Shown: positions 1-8,149, numbered from the stretch's first letter. The stretch: DNA of 47,463 nt from [Flexibacter] sp. ATCC 35208 (GCF_001975825.1 NZ_MTKN01000066.1:1-47463); one strand, 5' to 3'. Notes: a model not told the origin generated them from the letters alone. Translations and numbers: made by a program.

Positions 1-6
1 TTTTAA

Positions 7-456
7 ACATGTTCTAAAATTGAAACTGCACTTATTAGCCATCTGCAACAATTTCTAATGGAGCTTGGTAAGGGATTTGCATTTGTGGCTCGGCAACAGC
101 ATATTGTTACTGATACTTCTGATTTTTACATTGATCTGGTTTTCTATAATTATTATTTGAAATGCTTTGTATTACTTGAGTTAAAAACGCATAAACTTAC
201 TCATGAGGTCATTGGTCAGATGGATATGTATGTGAGGATGTATAACGATTTGAAAAAGCGGGATGATGATAATCCTACGATTGGTATCATTCTTTGCACA
301 GAGAAGGATGAAACGATTGTTAAATATTCAGTAATGGCAGAGAATGAAAAGTTGTTTGCCAGTAAATATCGTCTTTATCTTCCCGATGAGAATGAGTTAA
401 GACAAATAATTGAAGAAGATAGGATTAAGTTTGAATTAGATAGAAATAGAGAATAG
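7..456 (+). CDS. YhcG/DUF1016-type PD-(D/E)XK nuclease, C-terminal fragment
   Basis: This is the C-terminal nuclease domain of a DUF1016 (YhcG-like) protein of the PD-(D/E)XK superfamily, a family often found in accessory and restriction-associated loci. Visible family signatures are FLMELGKGFAF near the start, an acidic strand FYIDLVFY, and the catalytic-type strand VLLELK. Family-like sequence continues upstream of the first ATG (position 58) to an in-frame stop at 4-6, so ATG 58 is probably not an original start. The usual N-terminal domain is absent. Either the gene is truncated here or an earlier frameshift lies outside the window. It is probably non-functional. The family call is fairly secure; coding status is not. 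Confidence 0.7.
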   Translation, partial: TCSKIETALISHLQQFLMELGKGFAFVARQQHIVTDTSDFYIDLVFYNYYLKCFVLLELKTHKLTHEVIGQMDMYVRMYNDLKKRDDDNPTIGIILCTEKDETIVKYSVMAENEKLFASKYRLYLPDENELRQIIEEDRIKFELDRNRE

Positions 457-629
457 CGTTTTATTGATGTGTTTTTAGATCGGCATTGGGACTCTATGCC
501 ATATTACCTTTTTTTATGACAATGATTTCAAGCTTAGCGTTTAATAAGGCGATCAAAGCGATAGCCTGTTGGGATTGGTAATTGTGGTGGATTGCGGGAC
601 CAGGATATGTAAAAAATAAAAAAGCTATA

Positions 630-1739
630 ATGAAAATCCCTACAACATTAATTCCGCTTGCGTACAAGATTTCCAGGGATGTGTATGATGGCAAATTGAA
701 GAAATCTGAGGGTGCGAAATTGCTTTCTAAAAATGAGCAGATGAATATAAATTCTGCGCAGGATTATATTTCCAATTTTAGATGTTTAATGAATGGAGAA
801 CTATTTTATAGAACACTGAATACTGCTTCTATGGAATATTTTTTTTCCAATATGTTGAAAGATTATGGCGAAGCATATCTTCGTAAACCACTATTTGCTT
901 TGATGCAGCATATTCAATACTATGAAGGGCCGCAACAAGTAAATATGCTTGCAATGCGGGATATCTATGATCGATATACTCAAAAAGCGAGTTATCTTTT
1001 GCTTATTAATAACCTTGAACAGTTGATAGTTAATATACAGACAGTTGAAAGTTATCTGGCAGGAGATAATGAAAGACAGAAAACACTTGATCTTATTCAA
1101 AAAGGTATTTGTTTTGTGGCATATAATTTTGGGGGTAAGTTGAAATTTGCCCCAAGCAGATTCATTGGTTATATCAACAACAACCTGGAACTGCATGCTA
1201 ACAATCAAATTGACGGAAGGGAGACTAATCCCGCAATCAGTAGGCTTTTGGGTAACGACCCAGTTGCAGATACATTGCTTGATGAAAAATATCAGGAATA
1301 TTGTGCTTCATTAAATATTAATTCCCGTTCAACAGGTTCTTTTGGTGTTGAACGAAAATTCTGGATATTAAATTTTGAAGAAGGTGATAGCCAGATTGAA
1401 TTAACGAGAGATTTTCCGGAGGGGGTAATGATAGAAAGGCTTCACAAAGTGAGGGAGCGAGATCCCTGGCTTGTAGAACTGGCGAAGAGCAATTTTAAAG
1501 CCCAACATGGAAAATTGATCTGCCAGATCTGTTCATTTGATTTTGAAGAGCATTATGGTGATTGTGGAAAGGACTTTATTGAAGGGCATCATACGAAGCC
1601 AGTGAGTGAGATGGTACCCGGGTATAAGAGCAAACCTGAGGAAATAGCGTTGCTTTGCTCTAATTGTCATCGGATGGTGCATAGGAAGAGGCCATGGTTA
1701 ACAATGGCGAAGCTGGCTGAGGTGCTTAGGAAGAAGTGA
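630..1739 (+). CDS. HNH endonuclease (McrA-like C-terminal nuclease)
   Basis: A probable DNA endonuclease of 369 residues. The last 90 residues hold a full HNH module with zinc ligands: CQIC, then EGHHTKP, then LLCSNCHRMVH, the layout of McrA-type restriction nucleases. The N-terminal about 280 residues are helical and charged and match nothing I can name; they probably bind DNA or a partner. ATG 630 (MKIPTTLIPL) is preferred because an upstream in-frame ATG at 582 adds 16 residues that look untranslated. It stands alone between the YhcG remnant and a hairpin/tRNA-like element, so it may be a one-gene defence module. The nuclease class is confident; the biological target is inference. Confidence 0.85.
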   Translation: MKIPTTLIPLAYKISRDVYDGKLKKSEGAKLLSKNEQMNINSAQDYISNFRCLMNGELFYRTLNTASMEYFFSNMLKDYGEAYLRKPLFALMQHIQYYEGPQQVNMLAMRDIYDRYTQKASYLLLINNLEQLIVNIQTVESYLAGDNERQKTLDLIQKGICFVAYNFGGKLKFAPSRFIGYINNNLELHANNQIDGRETNPAISRLLGNDPVADTLLDEKYQEYCASLNINSRSTGSFGVERKFWILNFEEGDSQIELTRDFPEGVMIERLHKVRERDPWLVELAKSNFKAQHGKLICQICSFDFEEHYGDCGKDFIEGHHTKPVSEMVPGYKSKPEEIALLCSNCHRMVHRKRPWLTMAKLAEVLRKK

Positions 1740-1925
1740 TAGAGATAATTCAAGCATAACTATGTAGTTTGGATAGGAACTCAGATTGATCTGTTACTGG
1801 ACAGGAATCATTTCGGTATTAGTATCTGGGATATGAAGCTTTTAACTTAGGAATTCTCTATAGATATAAAACTATTCTATAGATTTGCAAAACAGCCCAA
1901 TTCTATCTCCACCCCCCAAACGCCA

Positions 1926-1957
1926 AAAGGCTTCAGATTATTAATCTAAAAGCCTTT
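1926..1957 (+). terminator. Rho-independent terminator after the HNH gene
   Basis: Stem AAAGGCTT / AAGCCTTT with an additional inner AGATT/AATCT pairing, followed by TTTAATATTTT. It lies about 190 bp after the HNH gene stop. Direct sequence observation; termination is inferred. Confidence 0.6.
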
Positions 1958-2073
1958 AATATTTTGCTAAACCATCCAGTTTTTTAGCTGGTTATTAGGA
2001 AGAAGTTTTGAACTATCTAAGTGTATATAATTCAATCTTTTAAATGCTAAGGTTAATATCTGCGGGAAATAAA

Positions 2074-2150
2074 AAACATCTCCAAGATATTGACTTGAAG
2101 ATGTTTACATTACTTGCGGCCCCAGGTATCGGAACCTCGAACCAAATTAT
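2074..2150. repeat. Hairpin plus tRNA-3'-end-like remnant (diverged repeat)
   Basis: A hairpin (AAACATCT/AGATGTTT with inner CAAG/CTTG) is followed by TTGCGGCCCCAGG and a TCGAACC motif. On the minus strand this reads GGTTCGAGGTTCC, like a tRNA T-arm. The order hairpin, GCGG, T-loop-like motif is the same as in the intact tRNA-Asp at 6,182-6,300 and in the repeats near 20.8, 38.9, 41.0, 44.5 and 47.2 kb, but the bases are considerably diverged. No full cloverleaf is present. It separates the HNH module from the regulator/IS/ATPase-HNH module. Confidence 0.45.
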
Positions 2151-2221
2151 GCAGGATTGGATGGATTTAGGGGGTGGTTAGGTTAAAAGGAGCGAATATA
2201 GTATGCGAAAGGTTCGAGGTT
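2133..2221. repeat. 11-bp perfect inverted repeat around an untranslated spacer
   Basis: AACCTCGAACC at 2133-2143 is the exact reverse complement of GGTTCGAGGTT at 2211-2221, with a 67-bp spacer. The arms carry the T-loop-like TTCGA motif. The rest of 1740-2380 (641 bp) holds no gene I can support. Confidence 0.5.
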
Positions 2222-2301
2222 GGTACAGCTAGAGAATGAAATGGACATACTTACTTACTGCTTGTATTAACCTTTTTTTGGCAAGGTTTTCAAAAAATGG
2301 C

Positions 2302-2341
2302 AATATGTATACAATATTATAACTATTATAATATACATATT
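2302..2341. promoter_or_regulatory. AT-rich dyad, candidate operator of the XRE regulator
   Basis: A near-palindrome with outer arms AATATGTA / TACATATT and inner arms TATTATAA / TTATAATA ends 39 bp upstream of the XRE gene start. It overlaps the expected promoter position. Autoregulation by the small HTH protein is a reasonable inference but is not shown by the sequence. Confidence 0.45.
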
Positions 2342-2380
2342 ATAAGAAGTTAACTACACATCAGATATGTCAATTGCAAT

Positions 2381-2662
2381 ATGGAAAAAGGCAAAAAGAA
2401 AGCTGAGAGGAAAAGAGCTGCACTTGGTCATTTTGATCATGATGGTTTCTTAGAGCAAATAAGTAAGCGCATAAAAAAGGTTCGTAAAGCCAAGGGCTTC
2501 AAGTCGTATGAACTGTTTGCTTATGACATTGAAATATCAAGGGCTGGAATGTCCAAATATGAAGCTGGTAATTTTGATGACATCAGAATGCGGACTCTAT
2601 TAAAAATAATAGACGGGTTGGAGATGTCCCCTAGAGAATTTTTCTCCGAAGGTTTTGATTAA
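2381..2662 (+). CDS. XRE-family HTH transcriptional regulator
   Basis: A 93-residue DNA-binding protein made up of little more than one XRE-type helix-turn-helix (about residues 24-85), preceded by a very basic N-terminus (KGKKKAERKRAA). The recognition segment is ISRAGMSKYEAG, and the domain ends with an MSPREFF motif common in Bacteroidota regulators of this size. A large dyad lies just upstream. An IS3-family element begins 20 bp after the stop; without it the regulator would lie directly upstream of the ATPase-HNH pair, suggesting that it once controlled that module. Confidence 0.8.
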   Translation: MEKGKKKAERKRAALGHFDHDGFLEQISKRIKKVRKAKGFKSYELFAYDIEISRAGMSKYEAGNFDDIRMRTLLKIIDGLEMSPREFFSEGFD

Positions 2663-2742
2663 TAATATGATAAATTATAATTGACCCCGAAAAAAGGACC
2701 GGCAGTTAAGATAAAAAATTTTAATCTTAAATTGCCTACAGA

Positions 2743-3048
2743 ATGACAAAAAAGAGCAGACGTAAATTTAGTGGAGACTTCAAAGCGAAGGTCGTGTTAG
2801 AAGCCCTTAAGGAGCGCAGCACTATGGAAGAGCTGGCGCGTAAGTATGAGTTGCATCCTACTCAAATCAATACATGGAAAAGAGAAGTGGCTGCGAAACT
2901 GGCTAGTGCATTTGAAACCGATGGAGCCTTCTCCAATACAGAACAACAAGAAGACCAGCTGGAAAAGCTTTATGCCCAGATCGGTCAATTAAAGGTAGAG
3001 AATGATTTTTTGAAAAAAAGTTGCGTTGAAATCAGTATCGTTACGTAG
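2743..3048 (+). CDS. IS3-family transposase OrfA
   Basis: A 101-residue HTH protein (HTH_Tnp_1 type) that recognises IS ends. The start TKKSRRKFSGDFKAKVV and the segment ELHPTQINTWKREV are typical, followed by a C-terminal coiled coil (QLEKLYAQIGQLKVENDFL). It ends within a run of seven A (3013-3019), the usual site of ribosomal frameshifting between orfA and orfB. Here orfB lies in the +1 frame rather than the usual -1 frame, so the run may be altered or orfB may start independently. Confidence 0.85.
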   Translation: MTKKSRRKFSGDFKAKVVLEALKERSTMEELARKYELHPTQINTWKREVAAKLASAFETDGAFSNTEQQEDQLEKLYAQIGQLKVENDFLKKSCVEISIVT

Positions 3049-3869
3049 AGATATGATTGATCCTGGTCATTCAGGGTTAAGTATGCGTCAACAATGTCGT
3101 TTATTAGGCATACATCGTAGCGGGTTGTATTATAAGCCTGTAACAGAAACGGCAGAGAACCTGGTAATCATGCGTCTACTTGATGAGCAATATTACAAAA
3201 CTTCATTTTACGGTGTAAGGCGCTTAACGGCCTTTTTAGAAGAAATGGGCTATCATGTTAACCGGAAACGTGTAAAGAGCTTAATGGAGCTGATAGGGTG
3301 GGAAGCGCTATACCAGGAACCCAATACGAGTGCGCCCAATGTAGCACATAAGATTTATCCATATTTACTAAAAGGATTAAAAATAACAAAGGCGAATCAG
3401 GTTTGGGCTACGGATATCACTTATTTCCCAATGCGGAAAGGCTTTATGTATTTGTGTGCAGTAATAGATTTATATACCCGTTGTGTTTTGAATTGGGGTA
3501 TAAGTAAATCCAATGACAGCCGAATGGTGTAAATATGTTGTTGAAGAGGCTATAAGGCTAAACGGGCAACCTGAAATCTTTAATACGGATCAAGGAAGCC
3601 AGTTCACAAGTGAAGTTTTTACAGGGCCACTCAAAGGTCACGAAATACAGATCAGTATGGATGGAAGAGGACGTGCCCTCGACAACATTTTTGTGGAAAG
3701 ATTGTGGCGGAGTGTGAAATATGAAAATATTTATTTGAATGTTTATGAAGACGGAGTAAGTTTGTATAAAGGCTTGAGCGAGTATTTCAATTTTTATAAC
3801 AAAGAGCTATTACATCAATCGCTGGGATATAAAACTCCTGAAATGCTTTACACGCAGATCGCCGCCTGA
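3026..3869 (+). pseudogene. IS3-family transposase OrfB (integrase), frameshifted
   Basis: A DDE integrase of the IS3 family. The N-terminal HTH_21 region (MRQQCRLLGIHRSGLYY) is followed by the rve core. The first catalytic Asp is in WATDITYF (codon at 3413), the second in NTDQGSQF (3588) and the Glu in FVERLWRS (3696). The frame breaks near 3511-3513: the upstream frame reads SKSNDSRMV and stops, while the downstream frame resumes MTAEWCKYVV. Removing one A restores continuous family-like sequence. The catalytic triad is thus split over two frames and the transposase should be inactive unless the ribosome shifts frame. Confidence 0.85.
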
Positions 3870-3889
3870 TCCCCTGCCGGGGGCTTGTA

Positions 3890-3927
3890 CCAATTGCTTA
3901 GATGAGTAAACTCATCCAATCAATTGG
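3890..3927. terminator. Two-tier hairpin inside the right end of the IS
   Basis: CCAATTG/CAATTGG outer and GATGAGT/ACTCATC inner arms form a long stem just after orfB. There is no T-run, so it may protect the IS from or block readthrough rather than act as a classical terminator. Confidence 0.4.
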
Positions 3928-4090
3928 CACCTCTCAAAGCGAAGAAATACCAACTGCTGGTCCTAACAATTGGGTACACCATAAATTGACAATGCTCTGA
4001 AAAGACAAATGTACATGGAATATGATATTATTTTTTAATATTTAATGCTTGTATTAAGGTTTATCAAAATAACAGAAAGACGCTGATGTT

Positions 4091-5365
4091 ATGAATATAA
4101 AGAATTTAAGGATAAAGAATTTCAGATGCTTCCCCGAGAAAAATTGGGATCTGAATGGCCATTTTAATGTTTTAATCGGCAATAATGCAACTGGCAAAAC
4201 TGCAGTACTGGATGCCATTTCAATTGGTATAGGAAGTTTTTTTTTAGGAATCGATGATGTATATGCTAAGACTATTTTATATAAAGATGTAAGAAGAAAT
4301 ACTTTTGCAGAGAGCCGAGAGTATCAATTACCTTGTGAAATTGAATTGAGTGCATCAATAGGAGAAGATGAGGAAATTCTAACTTGGCAGAGAAGTGTCT
4401 TAAGTATGAGAGGGAATACAAGGAGGGATAAAGACACTAATAAGCTTGTTAACATTGCCGCATCTCTTCAAAATGAAGCAAGGCAAGGAGCGAAAATTAG
4501 CTTGCCGGTATTTAATTATTATGGTACGGGAAGATTGTGGACGGAAAAGCGTAAAGTTGTTAAAACAATACCTCTCTCTTCGAAATTCGATGCATATCAA
4601 AGTGCAATTGAACCAATCCATAGTTCAGCAGTATTTACCTCGTGGATGAAGACTAGAACGCTTACAGAACTACAGACCCAGATAAAGGACGAGGCATTAG
4701 TTTTGGTTAAAGCAATTACATCCTGCTTTTTGCAAGAGGGCGAAAAAATTGAATATGACGTTAAATTAGATTCAATTATACTGAATAAAATATCTCAGGG
4801 AGGAATAAGTAGAATTGAGTGGAATGAATTAAGTGATGGCTATAGAAATGTAATTGCAATGGCAGCTGATCTTGCATATCGATGCTATACATTAAATAGT
4901 CATTTTGGATTATATGCAGCGGAAAAATCCAAAGGAGTAATTCTAATTGATGAAATCGATCTCCATTTGCATCCATCCTGGCAAAGAACAATAGTCGAAT
5001 CTTTTAAAAAAGCTTTCCCCAATCTCCAGTTTATTGCAACTACACATTCTCCATTTATAATTCAGAGCTTAAACAATAGTGAATTGATTGACTTACAAGG
5101 TAAGGATATGGAAGTTGACTATTATAAAAAAGGAATAGAGGATATAACCGAGAATGAGATGCACGTTGACAATCCCATCCGGAGTGAAAAATATAAGCAA
5201 ATGCTTGATGCTGCAGATACCTATTATTCAATTCTTCAAAATTATAAGCAAGGCATCATTCCGGACGCTGTTCAAAAGCAATTGGATGAAATCGAATCTG
5301 AATTTTCATCAGAACCAGCTTATGTTGCTTTGTTGAAATCTGAAAGGAAGGCAAACATCAAATAA
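4091..5365 (+). CDS. AAA ATPase, Septu PtuA-like
   Basis: A 424-residue SMC/OLD-like ATPase (AAA_15/AAA_21 type). Walker A is GNNATGKT (residues 30-37), Walker B is VILIDEID (283-290), and the H-loop is TTHSP (317-321). NELSDGYRN upstream of Walker B serves as the ABC-type signature. The gene following after 5 bp encodes an HNH nuclease; ATPase plus HNH is the layout of Septu anti-phage systems (PtuA/PtuB) and of the effector pair of some retrons. No reverse transcriptase is present here, so Septu-like is the better label. In the known systems PtuA assembles into oligomers that hold PtuB. The assignment rests on motifs and gene order. Confidence 0.8.
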   Translation: MNIKNLRIKNFRCFPEKNWDLNGHFNVLIGNNATGKTAVLDAISIGIGSFFLGIDDVYAKTILYKDVRRNTFAESREYQLPCEIELSASIGEDEEILTWQRSVLSMRGNTRRDKDTNKLVNIAASLQNEARQGAKISLPVFNYYGTGRLWTEKRKVVKTIPLSSKFDAYQSAIEPIHSSAVFTSWMKTRTLTELQTQIKDEALVLVKAITSCFLQEGEKIEYDVKLDSIILNKISQGGISRIEWNELSDGYRNVIAMAADLAYRCYTLNSHFGLYAAEKSKGVILIDEIDLHLHPSWQRTIVESFKKAFPNLQFIATTHSPFIIQSLNNSELIDLQGKDMEVDYYKKGIEDITENEMHVDNPIRSEKYKQMLDAADTYYSILQNYKQGIIPDAVQKQLDEIESEFSSEPAYVALLKSERKANIK

Positions 5366-5370
5366 ATAGA

Positions 5371-6051
5371 ATGAGACCAGTAGAAAAATGGCAAGTAGGG
5401 CAAAATCAGGTTGTTGCTCAATATGTTCCTCATAATTTGGCTAAGCCTAAATTATTAGAGAACTTTGGAAATGAACCTTATTACTTCTGCAATTATTGCG
5501 ATCGTGTTATTCCCATGGTCAATCTGGAAATTGAGCATATTCAATGTGTGCGTTTCAATTCGAACTTAGAGCATAGTTGGGCTAATTTTTTACTTGCTTG
5601 TAAAAATTGCAATTTAGCTAAAAGCGACACAAATGTTGCTCCCGGTAATATTCTTCTACCCCAATTTCAAAATACTTGGAACTGTTTTATAATTAACAAC
5701 GATGGAACAATTGAAGCGGATGAATTTAATGCTTTAGCTCATAATAGAGCTCTTCAGGTCGTAGAGCTTTTGGGGCTTAATAGGGGTAAATTCCATCCAC
5801 TTCGACAGGACCAAGATGATAGATATGATGCGAGAAGACATGCACTAATGATAGCAAAACGAGCATTAAAACATTATGAAGACCAAGTCGAAAACTATCT
5901 TACAGATATTATTTTTCAAGCTACCAGTATTGGATTCTGGTATGTTTGGATGAAAACTTTTGAAAATTATCCTGAAGTTCAGGATGCCTTAATTCAACAT
6001 TTTAACGGAACATATGCAAATTGTCGAACTACGAGTGTGGATCGTTTGTAA
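5371..6051 (+). CDS. HNH endonuclease, Septu PtuB-like
   Basis: A 226-residue HNH nuclease, the presumed toxic effector of the ATPase-HNH pair. Zinc ligands C40/C43 and C77/C80 flank a catalytic EIEH (residues 53-56), followed by WANFLLACKNCNLAKSD. The acidic-His, W-x-N-(L/F)-L and CxxCN-xxK pattern is the one seen in PtuB and related HNH proteins. It starts 5 bp after the ATPase stop, so the two are certainly co-transcribed. The C-terminal 120 residues are helical and unassigned, and may bind the ATPase. The following 130 bp contain no gene; then comes the tRNA-Asp terminator. Confidence 0.8.
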   Translation: MRPVEKWQVGQNQVVAQYVPHNLAKPKLLENFGNEPYYFCNYCDRVIPMVNLEIEHIQCVRFNSNLEHSWANFLLACKNCNLAKSDTNVAPGNILLPQFQNTWNCFIINNDGTIEADEFNALAHNRALQVVELLGLNRGKFHPLRQDQDDRYDARRHALMIAKRALKHYEDQVENYLTDIIFQATSIGFWYVWMKTFENYPEVQDALIQHFNGTYANCRTTSVDRL

Positions 6052-6181
6052 CCCATGTTTCCTGAAGGAATCATCTATGATCGCAAAAATGTGGCATTTC
6101 GAACCCCGAAAGTAAATTTTTATTAATCCCCCAACAATTCAACTTGATCCCATTTCCCGACCTGCCGGGCAATACAGGTAA

Positions 6182-6225
6182 TAAGAAAGGGACAAATCAT
6201 CTTTCGATAATTTGTCCCTTTCTTA
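6182..6225 (-). terminator. Terminator of tRNA-Asp (16-bp perfect stem)
   Basis: TAAGAAAGGGACAAAT and its exact reverse complement are separated by 12 bp, directly against the 3' end of the minus-strand tRNA. It may also stop plus-strand transcription from the ATPase-HNH pair. Confidence 0.8.
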
Positions 6226-6226
6226 G

Positions 6227-6300
6227 CGGACCGGACGGGACTCGAACCCGCGACCGATGGATCGACAATCCACAATTCTAACCAACTGAACTACCAGTCC
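6227..6300 (-). tRNA. tRNA-Asp(GTC)
   Basis: Reads as a 74-nt cloverleaf on the minus strand: acceptor GGACTGG/CCGGTCC, D-stem GTTC/GAAT, anticodon stem GTGGA/TCCAT, 7-nt loop TTGTCGA with anticodon GTC (6264-6266 on the plus strand), T-stem GCGGG/CCCGT with loop TTCGAGT, discriminator G. CCA is not encoded. All stems pair with at most one G-U each. This is the only intact tRNA in the window and is the template against which the tRNA-like remnants can be compared. Confidence 0.95.
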
Positions 6301-6492
6301 GTTGAGAGATACTTCGGGTACCTCCCGGGGCATAAACAATACAATGGATGCTTTTGGGGCTAACATTATCCAGTCATAGCCATCTGCGCCTTTTGCTACA
6401 AATGCTTCCGCTACAACCTTCAAAAATGAGGTAACAAACAAAATAAGATAAGATAACTTAAACTTCGGGGTTAAATCCTCAGGAGATTCCAT
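6301..6492 (-). CDS. Possible small membrane protein running into tRNA-Asp
   Basis: An open frame starting MESPEDLTPKFKLSY encodes one hydrophobic helix (YLILFVTSFLKVVAEAF) and a short tail ending EVSLNG just before the tRNA; the frame then stays open through the tRNA to its 3' end. The codons look coding but the C-terminus is certainly not native. It may be a gene cut off by insertion at the tRNA or a chance frame. Not recognised. Confidence 0.3.
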
Positions 6493-6607
6493 CTTTCATT
6501 TCCTCTCCCGTTGATGAAACAAAATTACCACCGCGCTGCGCAGTCTTTCTACGCAGTAAAAAAAAGAACAAAAAAAAACTTCAGAAAAAATCTGAAGTCC
6601 TTAATTA

Positions 6608-7002
6608 TCAATATATCGAATCAAAATAAGCCATCACCCGCTCCTCACTCGCCCTCCGCAACTCCACCTCCGCACCATACATCTCTTCCCTCAACTGCCT
6701 ATACAACCTCACCACATGCAGCAAAGGCGCATCATACAAACAAATTAACAGCCTTGGCTCACCCACATGCTCCCCTGTAAACGCATTGAGCAAATGCCCA
6801 AACCGCTCGCATACCCCATCATCATTTCCTTATTCCCTCCAATCGCCTCCCTCGTCACCAATACAAAATCAATATCAGAATATTCATCCCGCTGACCACC
6901 AATCCATGAGCACCCAGCTGCCAACCCGACCACAACATCATCAGCAGATAGTAACGTTACTACCCGGTCAGCAAATTGTTGAAACGTTGTTTGTTTTTCC
7001 AT
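6608..7002 (-). pseudogene. Nucleotidyltransferase remnant (frameshifted, truncated)
   Basis: The first frame starts MEKQTTFQQFADRVV and carries a nucleotidyltransferase active-site pattern, GCSWIGGQRDEYSDIDFVLV (Gly-Ser-like loop then DxD). Near 6793 it breaks: one missing base changes ASGLG-H-LLNAF into GICSMRL, and the second frame continues NAFTGEHVGEPRLLICLYD. After LLHVV the expected middle of the protein is missing and a short tail ends ERVMAYFDSIY. Two lesions in one family member mark it as a pseudogene of a minimal-nucleotidyltransferase-like protein. Confidence 0.65.
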
Positions 7003-7038
7003 GAAAGAAAGATACAAATGGATACCCAACTCCTGTCA

Positions 7039-7580
7039 CTATAAATACGGCGGCAACTCCTTTGCAAACGCCGGATCCACCAAAGCCGTATCGGGAAAAA
7101 ATACGTTCGCACCTGTCCCAACCAGTAAAAACTAATAATCGACACAGCCATCTTAAAATCAAGCTTCGCCCATACACCCCACAACAACATCATCCCAGCA
7201 TAGTCCCTAATAACATCGCATGAGCTTTTTAAATTCGGCCGTTAATAATTGGCTCCAGCCAGGTGCATTCACCACAAAGCGCTGTTGATTATAAATTGCT
7301 CCTATAGGGAATCTCAATCCCCACCATAGGTATTCCTACCTTATATCCACAAATAGAAATTCAAGCTGATTATTCGCATCCTGCTTCAGAATATTCAACC
7401 GATATGCAGGAATATTTGCCATAAAATTCGAAAATATCCAATCTGCCTTTGACCGCTATTAGTCATTTTCAATAGCTTCTTCTTTCGCCAATTAAAAATA
7501 GAACAGTAAGCCAAATAACCATTAGAAATCCGCTAATTCCGCCTAAAAACACCTTCCCGCTTGATCCTTACCTTTATCTC
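7039..7580 (-). other. Decayed coding fragments, no intact gene
   Basis: Several short minus-strand stretches look like former protein ends in different frames: a tail ending ALVDPAFAKELPPYL with stop at 7039-7041, a 28-residue piece MANIPAYRLNILKQDANNQ with stop at 7336-7338, and near 7,500-7,570 a hydrophobic end (GGISGFLMVIWLTVLFLIG). No continuous frame joins them. This is interpreted as a graveyard of degraded genes beside the tRNA. Confidence 0.4.
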
Positions 7581-7597
7581 TCACTTAATATATTTCT

Positions 7598-8149
7598 ATG
7601 GCAAAACAAACTTCCATCATCACCTTTAGCGGCCGGCTCAATAAAATGATCGGGGTAAAGCGCAAAACGGGCTCTTATATTCGATGTATCCCCGAAAAGG
7701 TGTGTCAATCCCCCGGTACCAAACGTGCTGCTCAACGCTTCGGTATGGCCAGCTCTATCGCCGCTTTCATCAGGAAAGCCATTGTTCCCCTCCTGGATTT
7801 CACCTGCGATGGCGGTCACGTGAACCGGTTGACAAAACGACTTATTCCCTCAGGAGGTCAGGACATAAAAGCCATCAAAGGGTACCGCTTTACAAATAAT
7901 AAATATACAGAAGAAGGCAAGATCATTGCTGTACGGATTGATTTCTCCACCAGAAAGATAATCGGTACCGGTATTTTTACCGCTGATGAAAAGATTTGCA
8001 TTCCCGGAATTGGGACATTAATTATTATAAATGGAGCCGGAGAAATCATCGACATACAGGAAGAGGAAATACCTGTATTAAATGCCTCCCGATATATTGC
8101 ACAAATAACAATGCCTTCGAAAAATACCCCCTTCACCCAAAGAGAATAA
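7598..8149 (+). CDS. Bacteroidota-specific hypothetical protein (MAKQ-type)
   Basis: 183 residues. The opening MAKQTSIITFSGRLNKMIGV, then a basic YIRCIPEKVCQSPGTKRAAQRFGMAS and a run of helices, is the pattern of a widespread but uncharacterised Bacteroidota family whose members start MA(K/R)Q...G.(L/I)..........R and are usually somewhat longer. No signal peptide, membrane helix or catalytic motif is visible. The C-terminal half is beta-rich (IGTGIFTADEKICIPGIGTL). Standing alone, with decayed DNA on both sides, it gives no clue to function. Confidence 0.65.
   Translation: MAKQTSIITFSGRLNKMIGVKRKTGSYIRCIPEKVCQSPGTKRAAQRFGMASSIAAFIRKAIVPLLDFTCDGGHVNRLTKRLIPSGGQDIKAIKGYRFTNNKYTEEGKIIAVRIDFSTRKIIGTGIFTADEKICIPGIGTLIIINGAGEIIDIQEEEIPVLNASRYIAQITMPSKNTPFTQRE

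Larger units (their letters stand above)
2682..3978 (+). mobile_element. IS3-family insertion sequence, probably inactive
   Basis: About 1.3 kb. The left end TGACCCC and the right end GGGTACA are partly complementary, and a stronger terminal match lies just inside: GGACCGGCAGTT on the left against the reverse complement GGACCAGCAGTT on the right. The element encodes orfA and a frameshifted orfB. No clean target duplication is visible at these ends; ATAAATT occurs near both junctions and may reflect the target. The exact ends are therefore tentative. It separates an XRE regulator from the ATPase-HNH pair. Confidence 0.75.

Noticed and set aside
494..694. 66-codon minus-strand frame with hydrophobic stretch
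   Set aside because: Overlaps the start region of the HNH gene antisense, no family support.
4091..6051. Retron effector pair
   Set aside because: ATPase-HNH pairs also occur in retrons, but no reverse transcriptase gene or msr/msd-like stem region is present on either side.
6511..7004. Plus-strand proline/serine/histidine-rich frames
   Set aside because: They are the antisense of the nucleotidyltransferase remnant and show only the composition expected from its complement.
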